64,000 nt of DNA from Streptomyces sp. HNM0574 (GCF_012726235.1 NZ_JAASAH010000009.1:1-64000), one strand, 5' to 3'; positions 33,504-42,153 are shown, numbered from the stretch's first letter. Notes: generated from the letters alone by a model not told the origin. Translations and numbers: made by a program.

Positions 33504-34850
33504 CTACCCGCAGCGCCGAACCGGCTCCGCCGAGACCAGCTTGAACTCGGCGCGGTCGTCGAGGAGCAGCGGCACCAGCGCGCGCTGCTCCTGCGCGAGC
33601 CGGACCACCGCTCCCCCGTCGTCCTGCCGCTCGGCGCGGATGCCGTGCAGCGCCAGCTCGTCGCCTGCGGTCTTCCACTGCTTCCCGGTCAGCCGGTAGG
33701 CGCAGGCCGGGTCGGGCTCGGTGCGGCCCGGCTCGGGCTTCTCGTTGTCGGCCCCGCCGAAGTGGACGGGCCCCTCGTCGGCGCTGCCCGCCTCGCGGGC
33801 CTCCGTGGTGGCGGACTCGATCGCGCCGCGCCGCCGGTCGGTGAAGTCGAACGCGCCCTTCAGCGCGGCCAGCTGGGAGTCGACGCGGCGCCGGTTGTTG
33901 ACCGCCGGGTCGTCCTTCTCCTCGTCCGTCAGCGCGTCCGTGCGGGTCTCGACGAGCTGGCCCACGGAGTGCTTGACGCCCGCCGCGTTGCGCAGGATGC
34001 GCTCCTGCCCGTCGCCCGCCGTCTGCTTGATCGGCTCACCGGTCTCGGGGTCGGTCCAGATGCCGTAGATGCCGGAGCTGAAGCCCGCGTCCTCGGCGGA
34101 CGGGCGGACGTACCGCTCGGAGAGGTTCACCGACTCCCGGTGCACGCCGTCCGCGGTGTTGAGGTTGCGGGGCCAGAGGGAGAGCAGGTCCTTGTCGTAG
34201 TACGGGACCGTCGCGCCGTACTCGTGCAGGTCGTAGATGGTGTCGGGGCGGTAGTCGCGGAAGACGGCGGCGGTGGCGCGGGCCTCGGCGGTCTTCAGCG
34301 CGAGGTGGTCGCGGTTGATGTCGACGCCCTCGGAGTTCTCCCGGGTGTCGGCCGCGCGCCCGTCGGGGTTGGCGGTGGGGACGACGAGGACGCTGGTGTC
34401 CCGCAGGTAGTCGCGGGTCGCCTTGTCCTCGGCGAAGGCCAGGTCGCGGATGGTGGACAGGCACGCCTCGCGGCCCGAGGGCTCGTCGCCGTGCTGCGAG
34501 CAGACGAGCATGACGGAGTTGCCCTGCCGGGTCTTCGCGGCGTCGGCGGGCGCGGGGGCGCCGATGCGGACCAGTTGCAGCGGCCGGTCCTGTGCGGTGC
34601 GGCCGATCTCGTCGATCGCGACGCGCTCGCTGGCGCGGTCGACGGCGGCGAGGAAGTCCTGCTCCTCGGGCTGGGTGGTCCAGCGCTTGCCGTCGGTCCG
34701 CTCGAATCCGGTGCGGGGCCCGTCGGTGCCGCTCGCTCCGGGGCCCGAGGCGGTGGCGGCCGGGGCGGCGCCGAGGGGCACGACGAGGGCGAGGGAGCAG
34801 AGGACGGCAGATCTCCACGGGAGGCGGTCGAACCGCGCACGTATCACCAT
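33504..34850 (-). CDS. secreted M14-family zinc carboxypeptidase
   Basis: Extracellular metallopeptidase (448 aa). The signal peptide is SAVLCSLALVVPLGAAPAATA. The zinc ligands are in HGDEPSGRE (His120, Glu123) and the distal His in TIYDLHEYGATVPYY; NPDGR and DINRDHLAL supply substrate-binding residues (Asn, Arg). The C-terminal about 130 residues form an accessory domain with two cysteines. The ATG is the natural start. Its likely role is peptide or cell-wall peptide trimming outside the cell. Confidence 0.9.
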   Translation of the reverse strand: MVIRARFDRLPWRSAVLCSLALVVPLGAAPAATASGPGASGTDGPRTGFERTDGKRWTTQPEEQDFLAAVDRASERVAIDEIGRTAQDRPLQLVRIGAPAPADAAKTRQGNSVMLVCSQHGDEPSGREACLSTIRDLAFAEDKATRDYLRDTSVLVVPTANPDGRAADTRENSEGVDINRDHLALKTAEARATAAVFRDYRPDTIYDLHEYGATVPYYDKDLLSLWPRNLNTADGVHRESVNLSERYVRPSAEDAGFSSGIYGIWTDPETGEPIKQTAGDGQERILRNAAGVKHSVGQLVETRTDALTDEEKDDPAVNNRRRVDSQLAALKGAFDFTDRRRGAIESATTEAREAGSADEGPVHFGGADNEKPEPGRTEPDPACAYRLTGKQWKTAGDELALHGIRAERQDDGGAVVRLAQEQRALVPLLLDDRAEFKLVSAEPVRRCG

Positions 34851-34945
34851 GCCCGGACGTTAGCCCCCGTCACGGCCGTGACAGAAGAGGTCGTCAGCAC
34901 CCTGACGTGGCGTCAGCCGTTCGCCCCACCACCGCTGTTGCCGTC

Positions 34946-34982
34946 CGCGGCCCGGCCGGGGCACGCCCCCGGCCGGGCCGCG
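34946..34982 (-). terminator. terminator of the Zur-type ribosomal operon
   Basis: Perfect 16-bp stem (34946-34961 with 34967-34982), 5-nt loop, 12 nt beyond the S18 gene stop. Confidence 0.8.
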
Positions 34983-34994
34983 CCGGGCCCCGGC

Positions 34995-35231
34995 TCACCT
35001 CGACGCGTACGGCAGCAGCGCCATCTCCCGCGCGGTCTTGACCGCCTGCACGATCTGCCGCTGCTGCTGCTTGGTCACCCGGGTGACGCGGCGGCTGCGG
35101 ATCTTCCCCCGGTCGGAGATGAACTTCCGCAGCAGATCGGTGTCCTTGTAGTCGATGTACGTGATGCCCGCCTGGTCAATGGGGTTGGGGCGGGGCTTAC
35201 GGGGCTTGCGCGGGTCGTCGCGGCGGGGCAT
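34995..35231 (-). CDS. rpsR: 30S ribosomal protein S18, alternative copy
   Basis: 78 aa with the S18 core DYKDTDLLRKFISDRGKIRSRRVTRVTKQQQRQIVQAVKTAREMALLPY. It belongs to the paralogous, cysteine-free set used when zinc is scarce, so that zinc can be released from ribosomes. It is the last gene of the L33-L31-CobW-S18 operon, 28 bp after the CobW-like gene, and is followed by a strong terminator. Confidence 0.95.
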   Translation of the reverse strand: MPRRDDPRKPRKPRPNPIDQAGITYIDYKDTDLLRKFISDRGKIRSRRVTRVTKQQQRQIVQAVKTAREMALLPYASR

Positions 35232-35259
35232 GGGGTGCGGTCCTTCCGGGTTCGGGGCG

Positions 35260-36459
35260 TCAGGAGACGGGGTCGAGGAGGGTGTCGAAGGCGGCGGGGA
35301 GGTGTTTCCAGCCCTCGGGGCCCGCCCGGTACTCGGCGTCGGTGAGGAGGCAGGAGTCGAGGAGCCGCTCCAGGCCCTCGCGGTCGAGGCCGGGCGAGGT
35401 GAACACCAAGTGCTGGCAGCAGTCGCCGTGTTCGGGGTGCCAGTCGAGCGCGGCGGCGGCCCGGCGCATGGGCGGCACCATCTCCCAGGCGGCGTCCGGC
35501 AGCGAGGCCAGCCACGGTCCCGCGTTCTCCACGCACAGGGCGCCGCCGGCGGCGTCCCAGGAGAGCAGCGTGTCGGGCCGGTCGGCCAGCCAGAACCGGC
35601 CGCGGCTGCGGGCCGCGGCGCAGGTCAGGTCCTCCAGCGCCTGGTAGAGCCGCTCGGGGTGGAACGGCCTGGTCCGGTGCCAGACGAAGGTGCCCACGCC
35701 GGACTCGTCCGCGTCGTGCGGCAGCAGCGCGCACGCGGGGTGCTGCGCGGCCGCCGCGGCCTCGACGTCGAACCCGGCGAGGGCGAGCGAGGCCAGCGCC
35801 CCGGTCTCCCGCCGGACGTCCACCTGCCGTGCGGTGGGGTGGAGTTGGGTGAGCAGCGCCCGGTCCTCCTCCTCGGCCTCGCCGCCGTCGACGAGGGCCA
35901 GCACGGGCGCGTACTCCAGCTGCCGCGCCCAGGCGTCGCCGACGGTGCGCTGGTCGGACGCGGCGGCGGCGAGCCCTGCCTCGGCCAGGTCGTCGCCGTT
36001 GCCGAGGCAGGAGAGCACCAGCGCGGGGTCGACGGCGGTGACGACGCCGGTCAGCCGGAGCACGTCGCCGCCGTGCGCGTCGGTCACCTCGGCCATGGCG
36101 CGCGGTTCGACGGAGTCCCACAGCTCGACAACGGCGAGCCGGGTGGTCCCGGAGTCGGCGAGCCGCTCCAGCTCCGGGACCAGGTCCTCGCGCAGTGCGC
36201 AGCAGGCGCAGTCGTTCACCAACGGGGCCTCGCCCACGTCCAGTTGGCCTCCGGCGTCCCGGATGGTGCGGCGCACGGTGCCCTCGGCCGCGGTGGCCAG
36301 GTCGTGGTGCAGGGCGACGCTGCCGGGCACGGCGCGGAGCAGCCGCTCGACGGTCTCCTGCCTGGCCTCGGCGTGCAGCCCGCCGACGAGCACGACCGGG
36401 AGCCTGCCGTCCGCTCCCCCGGAACGGGCCTCCCCGTGCGGGCCGTTGCCGGGGCCCAT
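35260..36459 (-). CDS. CobW/COG0523-like protein with degenerate GTPase motifs
   Basis: 399 aa. Overall layout is that of CobW-family zinc metallochaperones: CxCC metal motif (DCACCALRED, Cys84/86/87), EPRAMAEV segment and a CobW C-terminal domain (VGTFVWHRTRPFHPERL). The P-loop position reads GGLHAEARQETVERLL (26-41) with no GK[S/T], and no NKxD-type motif is seen, so GTP hydrolysis is doubtful. Near the end DWHPEHGDCCQH adds Cys/His. ATG shares one base with the L31 stop. A zinc-homeostasis role is inferred from the operon. Confidence 0.88.
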   Translation of the reverse strand: MGPGNGPHGEARSGGADGRLPVVLVGGLHAEARQETVERLLRAVPGSVALHHDLATAAEGTVRRTIRDAGGQLDVGEAPLVNDCACCALREDLVPELERLADSGTTRLAVVELWDSVEPRAMAEVTDAHGGDVLRLTGVVTAVDPALVLSCLGNGDDLAEAGLAAAASDQRTVGDAWARQLEYAPVLALVDGGEAEEEDRALLTQLHPTARQVDVRRETGALASLALAGFDVEAAAAAQHPACALLPHDADESGVGTFVWHRTRPFHPERLYQALEDLTCAAARSRGRFWLADRPDTLLSWDAAGGALCVENAGPWLASLPDAAWEMVPPMRRAAAALDWHPEHGDCCQHLVFTSPGLDREGLERLLDSCLLTDAEYRAGPEGWKHLPAAFDTLLDPVS

Positions 36460-36713
36460 CAGCGGGCCCCGCGGCGGCCGTAGCGGCGCTCGAAGCGCTC
36501 GACGCGTCCGGCGGTGTCCATGACGCGGGCGGTGCCGGTGTAGAAGGGGTGGCTCCGCGAGGAGATCTCGACGTCGATGACGGGGTAGGTGCGGCCGTCC
36601 TCCCACTCGACGGTGTGCTCGCTCGTCGCGGTGGAGCGGGTGAGGAAGGCGAAGTCGGCGGCCTTGTCGCGGAAGACGACGGGGCGGTACTCGGGGTGGA
36701 TTCCGGGCTTCAT
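36459..36713 (-). CDS. rpmE: 50S ribosomal protein L31 type B (zinc-free)
   Basis: 84 aa with MKPGIHPEYRPVVFRDKAADFAFLTRSTA and SHPFYTG, typical of type B L31. The CxxC zinc motifs of the type A protein are absent. In zinc starvation it replaces the zinc-containing copy. Lies between the L33 and CobW-like genes with a one-base overlap with the latter. Confidence 0.96.
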   Translation of the reverse strand: MKPGIHPEYRPVVFRDKAADFAFLTRSTATSEHTVEWEDGRTYPVIDVEISSRSHPFYTGTARVMDTAGRVERFERRYGRRGAR

Positions 36714-36784
36714 CCCGGCCTCCTTCTCTGTGGTGCGTGCGGTCCCGCCGGGGCCGGCGGGCCGGGGTGACGGGCGGGGACGGG

Positions 36785-36949
36785 TCAGCGTTCCTCGCGG
36801 AAGTCGACGTGCTTCCGGATCACCGGGTCGTACTTGCGCAGCACCAGGCGGTCCGGGTTGCTGCGGCGGTTCTTGCGGGTCACGTAGGTGTAGCCGGTCT
36901 TCGCCGTGGAGCGGAGCTTGATGACCGGGCGCAGTTCGTTGCGAGCCAT
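36785..36949 (-). CDS. rpmG: 50S ribosomal protein L33, zinc-free copy
   Basis: 54 aa, MARNELRPVIKLRSTAKTGYTYVTRKNRR, with the L33 C-terminal YDPVIRKHVDFREER. The paired cysteines of the zinc-binding form are missing. It is the first gene of the minus-strand operon; the Zur box lies 13-27 bp upstream of its ATG. Confidence 0.96.
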   Translation of the reverse strand: MARNELRPVIKLRSTAKTGYTYVTRKNRRSNPDRLVLRKYDPVIRKHVDFREER

Positions 36950-36961
36950 GCGGCTAGTATA

Positions 36962-36976
36962 TGGAAATGGTTTCCA
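36962..36976. promoter_or_regulatory. Zur box between divergent L33 and L28 genes
   Basis: TGGAAATGGTTTCCA, arms TGGAAA/TTTCCA, matches the Streptomyces Zur consensus (TGaaAatgaTTttCA type). Its position controls both directions; zinc-loaded Zur would repress. Confidence 0.88.
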
Positions 36977-37016
36977 TTCCCAAACAGGCCCCCGCCTGAA
37001 GAGAGGCAGCTCACGC

Positions 37017-37253
37017 ATGTCGGCCCACTGCCAACTGACCGGGGCGAAGCCCGGCTTCGGCAAGAACATCTCCCACTCGCACCGGCGCACCTCGCGCCGG
37101 TTCGACCCGAACATCCAGCGCAAGCGGTACTGGCTGGCGAGCGAGGGCCGGTACGTCCGGCTCACGCTGAGCGCCAGGGGCATCAAGACCGTCGACGGCA
37201 TCGGCGTCGAGAAGGCCGTCGCCCGCATCCGCGCACGAGGAGGAAAGGTCTGA
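37017..37253 (+). CDS. rpmB: 50S ribosomal protein L28, zinc-free copy
   Basis: 78 aa: MSAHCQLTGAKPGFGKNISHSHRRTSRRFDPNIQ and KRYWLASEGRYVRLTLSARGIKTVDGIG are the L28 family blocks. One cysteine remains, but not the four-cysteine zinc site. GAGAGG lies upstream. Its TGA shares a base with the S14 ATG (TGATG), so the two are coupled. Confidence 0.96.
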   Translation: MSAHCQLTGAKPGFGKNISHSHRRTSRRFDPNIQRKRYWLASEGRYVRLTLSARGIKTVDGIGVEKAVARIRARGGKV

Positions 37254-37558
37254 TGGCCAAGAAGAGCAAGATCGCGCAGAACGAGAAGCGCAAGGCGGTC
37301 GTCGCGCGGTACGCGGCCCGTCGCGCCGAACTGAAGGAGATCCTCCGCAGGCCGTCCACGCCGGAGGCCGAACGGGCGGCCGCGCTGGCCGAGTTGCGGC
37401 GTCAGCCGCGCGACGCGAGCCCGACCCGGGTGCGCAACCGGGACAGCGTCGACGGCCGCCCGCGCGGACACCTGCGCAAGTTCGGACTCTCCCGCGTACG
37501 CGTCCGCGAGCAGGCGCACGCGGGGTGGCTGCCCGGGGTGACCAAGTCGTCCTGGTAG
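37253..37558 (+). CDS. rpsN: 30S ribosomal protein S14, long zinc-free form
   Basis: 101 aa, the long C-minus S14 type: MAKKSKIAQNEKRKAVVARYAARRAELKE at the start and RPRGHLRKFGLSRVRVREQAHAGWLPGVTKSSW at the end, lacking the CxxC motifs of the short zinc form. Second gene of the plus-strand pair under the shared Zur box, followed by a hairpin. Confidence 0.97.
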   Translation: MAKKSKIAQNEKRKAVVARYAARRAELKEILRRPSTPEAERAAALAELRRQPRDASPTRVRNRDSVDGRPRGHLRKFGLSRVRVREQAHAGWLPGVTKSSW

Positions 37559-37578
37559 GCGCCGGGTTGACGTGAAGG

Positions 37579-37615
37579 CCGTGGGCCGTACCCCCTCGTG
37601 GGGTGCGGCCCACGG
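37579..37615 (+). terminator. terminator of L28-S14
   Basis: 16-bp stem with one G-T position (37579-37594 with 37600-37615), 20 nt after the S14 stop. Confidence 0.8.
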
Positions 37616-37644
37616 TCGCCGGCGCGTGCGGCGGCAGCACGAAA

Positions 37645-37685
37645 CCGCCCACCCCTCGGGGAGTGACGTCCCGAGGGGTGGGCGG
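37645..37685. terminator. terminator facing the L32 gene
   Basis: Perfect 16-bp stem (37645-37660 with 37670-37685), 9-nt loop, between the convergent S14 and L32 genes. Confidence 0.75.
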
Positions 37686-37757
37686 CTGCGGATGCCGGGC
37701 TGAGCGGCGCCGTGGCTGCGACCGCCGCCCGGCCCGGAGTGTGAGGGGCGCCGGGGC

Positions 37758-37928
37758 TCAGCCCTCGGGGCGCAGGAGTCCGCGCTGGTACGCCTTGACC
37801 AGGCGCTGCGGCACGTGGTGCACGACGCCGTCGACGGTGACGGGCACCAGCTGCGGCGTGACGGCCTTCCACTGCGAACGGCGGTGCCGGGTGTTGCTGC
37901 GGGACATCTTCCGCTTGGGGACGGCCAT
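37758..37928 (-). CDS. rpmF: 50S ribosomal protein L32, zinc-free copy
   Basis: 56 aa: MAVPKRKMSRSNTRHRRSQWKA, followed by VTPQLVPVTVDGVVHHVPQRLVKAYQRGLLRPEG. The N-terminal block is the L32 signature; the cysteine zinc motif is absent. It is on its own short minus-strand unit with a separate Zur box 40 bp upstream. AGGAGG is found 5-11 nt before the ATG. Confidence 0.95.
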   Translation of the reverse strand: MAVPKRKMSRSNTRHRRSQWKAVTPQLVPVTVDGVVHHVPQRLVKAYQRGLLRPEG

Positions 37929-37967
37929 GGGGTTCCTCCTGGTGCGTGGACAGCACCGGACTCTACA

Positions 37968-37982
37968 TGAAAATGATTCCCA
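37968..37982. promoter_or_regulatory. Zur box upstream of L32
   Basis: TGAAAATGATTCCCA, a close match to the Streptomyces Zur consensus, 40 bp upstream of the L32 start. Confidence 0.85.
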
Positions 37983-38059
37983 TGACGAGCGAGGGCCCTG
38001 CGGACGCCTCCCCGACGCCGATCACGCCTGCGGCCACGGGAGTTGACCGCCCCGAGGGC

Positions 38060-39028
38060 TCAGGCGCCGGGGCGGCGGAGGCGGTCGTGGAAGACGGCGA
38101 AGGCGGTGAAGGCGAGCGGGAGGGCCAGCGCGGCGGTGAGCAGGAGGCCGGTGATCACGGGGGCGAGGATGCCCGCGTAGTAGGCGGCGAAGAAGTTCCC
38201 CGTGACCTGTTCGAGCAGGGCCCTGACCAGGGGGCGCAGCGGCAGCGCCAGCTCCGTCGTCAGCCGGAGCAGGCCGGCGGTGAGCGCGGCCAGCGGCAGC
38301 GCGAGGGCGAGGACGCGGACTCCCCCGGCGCGCGTCCACATCAGCGACCACGAGCGGCGCAGGGCCGCGCGGGGCGCGAGCCCGTCGGCCACCGCCGCCG
38401 GGGCGAGGGTGAGCGCGAGCCGGAGCAGTACGGCGACGGCGACAGCCGCGAACGGGAGGTTCTGGAGCGCCGTGTGCAGCCAGGTGCCGCGGGAGACGAT
38501 CTCGTCCTCGGTGTCGATGTGGTAGCCGACGAGGCTCTCGGAGACCGCCGTGACGAGCACCGGCAGGGGCCATACGACCAGGCCCCGGAGCACGTAGACG
38601 GCGACCAGGGAGCGGATGCCCGGGGACGCCGGCTCGTCCTCCGGAACGGCCGGCCGGCGCTCCGCCGCGACGGCGCGGGAGCAGGCCCGCTGAAGGGCCG
38701 CGCTGCCGAGGCCGAGGAGGAGCAGGTGGAGCGGGAGGGCGCAGAGGGCGACGGTGCCGAGGGCGCTGCTGTCGTGCAGGTAGGGGTCCTCGACGTGGCG
38801 GTACCAGTTGACCTGGTTCCGCATGTGGGTGAAGAGCGGCCAGGAGAGCGCGAAGAGCGCGGCCGTCAGCAGCAGCCAGGCGAGCCCGGCGAGGCCGACG
38901 ACGCGGCCCGTCGCCCGGGCCAGGGTGCCCCGGTGCCGTCGCAGTACGGCGAACACCTCGACGGGGAGGGCGCGTCGGGGGCCGTCGCCCGCCGGGGCGG
39001 TGCGGTCGTGCTGCGTTCCGGTCGTCAT
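38060..39028 (-). CDS. multi-pass membrane protein, function unknown
   Basis: 322 aa with about six transmembrane helices, including GLAGLAWLLLTAALFALSWPL, LGTVALCALPLHLLLLGLG, AVAVAVLLRLALTLAPAAV and VITGLLLTAALALPLAFTAFAVF. The DGLAPRAALRRSWSLMW segment in the middle resembles the conserved motif of glycerophosphoryl-diester/DUF-type integral membrane families, but I do not recognise a specific one. It lies next to the Zur block without a visible Zur box of its own. Confidence 0.75.
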   Translation of the reverse strand: MTTGTQHDRTAPAGDGPRRALPVEVFAVLRRHRGTLARATGRVVGLAGLAWLLLTAALFALSWPLFTHMRNQVNWYRHVEDPYLHDSSALGTVALCALPLHLLLLGLGSAALQRACSRAVAAERRPAVPEDEPASPGIRSLVAVYVLRGLVVWPLPVLVTAVSESLVGYHIDTEDEIVSRGTWLHTALQNLPFAAVAVAVLLRLALTLAPAAVADGLAPRAALRRSWSLMWTRAGGVRVLALALPLAALTAGLLRLTTELALPLRPLVRALLEQVTGNFFAAYYAGILAPVITGLLLTAALALPLAFTAFAVFHDRLRRPGA

Positions 39029-39240
39029 CGGGAGACCTTCTGTGCGTTCGTGATCCGTTCCGGGTGGAGACGCGGGGCGGGCCGGGAACGGTTCTCCGGC
39101 GGGCGCTGCGGCCCCGTGTCGATCACATGAAGAAGGCGCGTTGTGGGCGGTGCCGGGCGGCGCCAGTGCCTAGGCTGCTGTCACAGGCATGACAGCCCGC
39201 CCGCTCAGCAGGCAGGCGTCACAAGGGAGTTGGAGGACAC

Positions 39241-40731
39241 GTGCGTCACAGACTCATCGTCCCGGCCGCGGCAGCCGCAGCCCTCACGCTGGCGATCCCG
39301 GCGTCGGCGGCCGAACCCGCGCCGGGCGCACCGGGGGTGGGCGATCCCTACTACCCGTCCTACGGCAACGGCGGCTACGACGTATCGCACTACGACCTGC
39401 GGCTGAAGTACCAGCCGAAGACGGACCGGCTCGACGGCACCGCCACCCTGCTCGCCACCACGACGCAGGAACTCTCCCGGTTCAACCTGGACTTCGCGCT
39501 GGACGTGAGCGAGGTGCGGGTGAACGGCAAGAAGGCCCACTTCGACACCTCCGGTGAGCACGAGCTGGAGATCACCCCGGCCCAGTCGCTGGGCAAGGGC
39601 GAGCGGATCACCGTCGTCGTGCGCTACTCGGGCACCCCGTCCGAGGTCGAGGTCGGCGGGTTCACCGGCTGGCACCGGACGAAGGACGGCGGGGTCGCGG
39701 CCAACGAGCCCGAGTCGGCCTGGTGGTGGTTCCCCAGCAACGACCACCCCACGGACAAGGCGACCTACGACGTCAGCGTCGCCGTCCCCGACGGGACGCA
39801 GGCGATCAGCAACGGCACGCTCCAGTCCGAGAGTTCGAGCAACGGCTGGACGCGGACGAGCTGGCGCTCGGACAAGCCGCAGGCGACATATCTGGCCACC
39901 CTCGCCGTCGGCCGCTTCGACGTCACCGAGGACACCACCGGCAACGGCATCCCCGTCATCACCGCGTACAGCAAGGACCTCGGCGCGGTCGACGGCGCCG
40001 CGCGCGCCAGCCTCGACCGCACGGCCGAGGTGACCGACTGGCTGGAGGGCGTGTTCGGCCCGTACCCCTTCAACTCGGTCGGCGGGTACGTGCCGAACGT
40101 GGACGCCGGGTTCGCGCTGGAGACCCAGACCCGGCCGTTCTACGGCAAGCGGGCCTTCGACAAGGGCTCGAACGTCTCCGTCGTCGTGCACGAGCTGGCA
40201 CACCAGTGGTACGGCGACAGCGTCTCCCTCAGCCGGTGGAAGGACATCTGGGTCAACGAGGGCTTCGCCGCGTACAGCCAGTGGCTGTGGTCCGAGCACG
40301 AGGGCGAGGGGACGGCGCAGGAACTGGCCGACCACACCTACGACTCGCGGCCCGCCGACGACCCGTTCTGGAAGGTCAAGCCCGGCGACCCCGGCCCGGA
40401 GAACCAGTTCCACGACGCCGTGTACGACCGCGGCGCGCTGGCCCTCCAGGCGCTGCGGAACGAGATCGGCGACAAGGACTTCTTCGCCATCCTCAAGGGC
40501 TGGCCCGCCGAGCACGAGGGCGGCGACGCGACGGTCGCGGACTTCGTGCGGTACGCGGAGGGCGTCTCGGGCAAGCCGCTGGCCGAGCTCTTCGACACCT
40601 GGCTGTACACGGCCGGGAAGCCGGACCGCGCCGCGCTGGGCGGCAGCACGGCCACGACGCGCGCGGCGACGACGGAGCCCGCCTCCTGGGACAGCATCCA
40701 GGCCGCCAAGCACGCGGCCCACGGCCACTGA
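39241..40731 (+). CDS. secreted M1-family metallopeptidase
   Basis: Zinc aminopeptidase-like enzyme (496 aa) with a signal peptide (LIVPAAAAAALTLAIPASAA). The active site HELAHQWYG starts at His317 and is followed after 18 residues by the third ligand in WVNEGFAAYSQW. An N-terminal beta-domain (YDVSHYDLRLKY) is present. The classical exopeptidase GAMEN motif is replaced by VDAGFALETQTRP, as in other secreted actinobacterial M1 enzymes, so endopeptidase-like specificity is possible. GTG start with GGAGG 4 nt upstream. Confidence 0.92.
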   Translation: MRHRLIVPAAAAAALTLAIPASAAEPAPGAPGVGDPYYPSYGNGGYDVSHYDLRLKYQPKTDRLDGTATLLATTTQELSRFNLDFALDVSEVRVNGKKAHFDTSGEHELEITPAQSLGKGERITVVVRYSGTPSEVEVGGFTGWHRTKDGGVAANEPESAWWWFPSNDHPTDKATYDVSVAVPDGTQAISNGTLQSESSSNGWTRTSWRSDKPQATYLATLAVGRFDVTEDTTGNGIPVITAYSKDLGAVDGAARASLDRTAEVTDWLEGVFGPYPFNSVGGYVPNVDAGFALETQTRPFYGKRAFDKGSNVSVVVHELAHQWYGDSVSLSRWKDIWVNEGFAAYSQWLWSEHEGEGTAQELADHTYDSRPADDPFWKVKPGDPGPENQFHDAVYDRGALALQALRNEIGDKDFFAILKGWPAEHEGGDATVADFVRYAEGVSGKPLAELFDTWLYTAGKPDRAALGGSTATTRAATTEPASWDSIQAAKHAAHGH

Positions 40732-40742
40732 AGGTGACCGTT

Positions 40743-40776
40743 CGCGGGCCGGGAGGCGCGTCCCTTCCGGCCCGCG
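40743..40776. terminator. terminator between M1 peptidase and MpaB-family genes
   Basis: Perfect 10-bp stem (40743-40752 with 40767-40776) between convergent genes. Confidence 0.6.
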
Positions 40777-40787
40777 TCCGGCGGGGC

Positions 40788-41684
40788 TCAGCCCGCCGTC
40801 CCGGCCCGCACGGCCGCCCGGTGCGCCGCCCGGGCGCGGCGGGCCAGGGGGAGGTAGCGCCACCGTTCGGGCAGCAGCGGGACGAGGACGCTCACGGCGC
40901 GGCCGAAGCGCCGCAGCCGCCGCTCCTGCCGCACCGTCCACGGCAGCCCGATCGCGGCCCGCGCCTCCGGCGGGATCAGGCCGATCGTGAGGAACCGGCG
41001 GAAGCGCCCCAGCGGCGGGTACAGCACCGGCCACAGCACCCGCAGCACGCGGCGCAGCGGCCGCGGGCCACGGTCCGGCGGGGGCACCGGGCCGGTGCCG
41101 ACGAGCTCCCGCACCACGGCGGTGCACTCCAGCTCCTCCGCCAGCACCCGCCGGTAGTACGGCCAGAACTCCTCGACCGTCCCCGGCATGTCCCGGTCCC
41201 CGACCCCCAGGACCCGGCCGACCCGCAGCCACTCCGCGTACAGCCGCCGCTCCTCCCCCGGCGTGTACGGGCGGCGCCCCAGGTACCGCTGCGCGTGCCG
41301 GTAGACGGGGAACCCGGTGGCGTGCACCCAGGCGTACGGGCCCGGCGCGAGCGCGTGATAGGCGCGGCCGCGGGTGTCGGTGCCCCGGATGCCACGGTGC
41401 AGCCCCCGCACCCGCCTCCCCTCCTCGACCGCCGCCGCGCCCCCGTACACCCACAACTGCACACTCCGCAGCGACCGCGCCCCACGCCCCCACGGATCGC
41501 TCCGGAACCCGCTGTACGCATCCACCCCCGCCCCCACAGCCGGATGCGCGACCTGCATCACCATCGCCGCCGGCAGCATCATCACCCCCCGCACCTCCCC
41601 CGCCACCTCCCACAACATCCCCCCGGGAGGCGGCGGCACGGGCTCCCCACACCCCCGCGCGCCACCACTCCGGGCCACGTCCAT
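40788..41684 (-). CDS. DUF2236/MpaB-family oxygenase
   Basis: 298-aa protein of the family that includes MpaB and the latex-clearing rubber oxygenase, which use a b-type heme. Family segments visible are MLPAAMVMQVAHPAVGAGVDAYSGFRSDPWGRGARSL (proposed proximal heme His region), YAWVHATGFPVY and LIPPEARAAIGLPW. No signal peptide is seen. ATG at 41684 is used; the longer frame upstream is low-complexity. Substrate unknown. Confidence 0.87.
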   Translation of the reverse strand: MDVARSGGARGCGEPVPPPPGGMLWEVAGEVRGVMMLPAAMVMQVAHPAVGAGVDAYSGFRSDPWGRGARSLRSVQLWVYGGAAAVEEGRRVRGLHRGIRGTDTRGRAYHALAPGPYAWVHATGFPVYRHAQRYLGRRPYTPGEERRLYAEWLRVGRVLGVGDRDMPGTVEEFWPYYRRVLAEELECTAVVRELVGTGPVPPPDRGPRPLRRVLRVLWPVLYPPLGRFRRFLTIGLIPPEARAAIGLPWTVRQERRLRRFGRAVSVLVPLLPERWRYLPLARRARAAHRAAVRAGTAG

Positions 41685-41721
41685 GTCCCCATGGTGGGGG
41701 TGGGGGCGGGGGTGTGCGCGG

Positions 41722-42153
41722 TCACGGCTCGGGGAACTCGTCGTACCCGGTGATCCTCCCCATCCACGCCTCCAGGGTGGCGACGAGCTCGTCGAGGTGA
41801 GGAGTGGTGCGGGAGGCCCGCTCGTCGTCCCAGCCCGGGTCGAGGACGACGACGCGGAAGCCGGCGCCCGCGTACCAGCCGACATCGATGTTGATCTCCC
41901 GGGCCCGCAGGCTGCCGATCTCGCGGTCCTCCGCCAGCTGCTCCGCGGTCAGCCACGGCCGTGGGGCAGTGCGGGCCCAGTACAGATCCTCGGAGTCGTT
42001 GACCTCGACCCGTCCGTCCGGAAGACGCCGGGCGTCCAGCGCGTTGTGGATGACGTTCCAACCGGCCGGGACGCGCAGCGGGATGGCGTTCCAGTCGTCG
42101 GAAACAGCCGTGGACAAGGCGGAATGAGGCGGAAGCTCGAACACCGGGCGCAT
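41722..42153 (-). CDS. hypothetical protein, 143 aa
   Basis: Soluble protein of normal composition, WNAIPLRVPAGWNVIHNALDARRLPDGRVEVNDSEDLYWA followed by an acidic helix region and VVVLDPGWDDE. I do not recognise the family; its size and acidity resemble small immunity-like proteins, without further support. TACGGT lies 8 nt before the ATG, so it may be leaderless. Between it and the MpaB-family gene is a short G-run tract (41694-41713). Confidence 0.65.
   Translation of the reverse strand: MRPVFELPPHSALSTAVSDDWNAIPLRVPAGWNVIHNALDARRLPDGRVEVNDSEDLYWARTAPRPWLTAEQLAEDREIGSLRAREINIDVGWYAGAGFRVVVLDPGWDDERASRTTPHLDELVATLEAWMGRITGYDEFPEP

Noticed and set aside
32451..35345. 964-codon plus-strand open frame
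   Set aside because: Runs antisense through the Rieske, M14 and S18 genes; no recognisable domain.
39205..41652. 815-codon minus-strand open frame opposite the M1 peptidase gene
   Set aside because: Antisense of a clear HExxH peptidase; only its upstream part coincides with the MpaB-family gene in a different frame.
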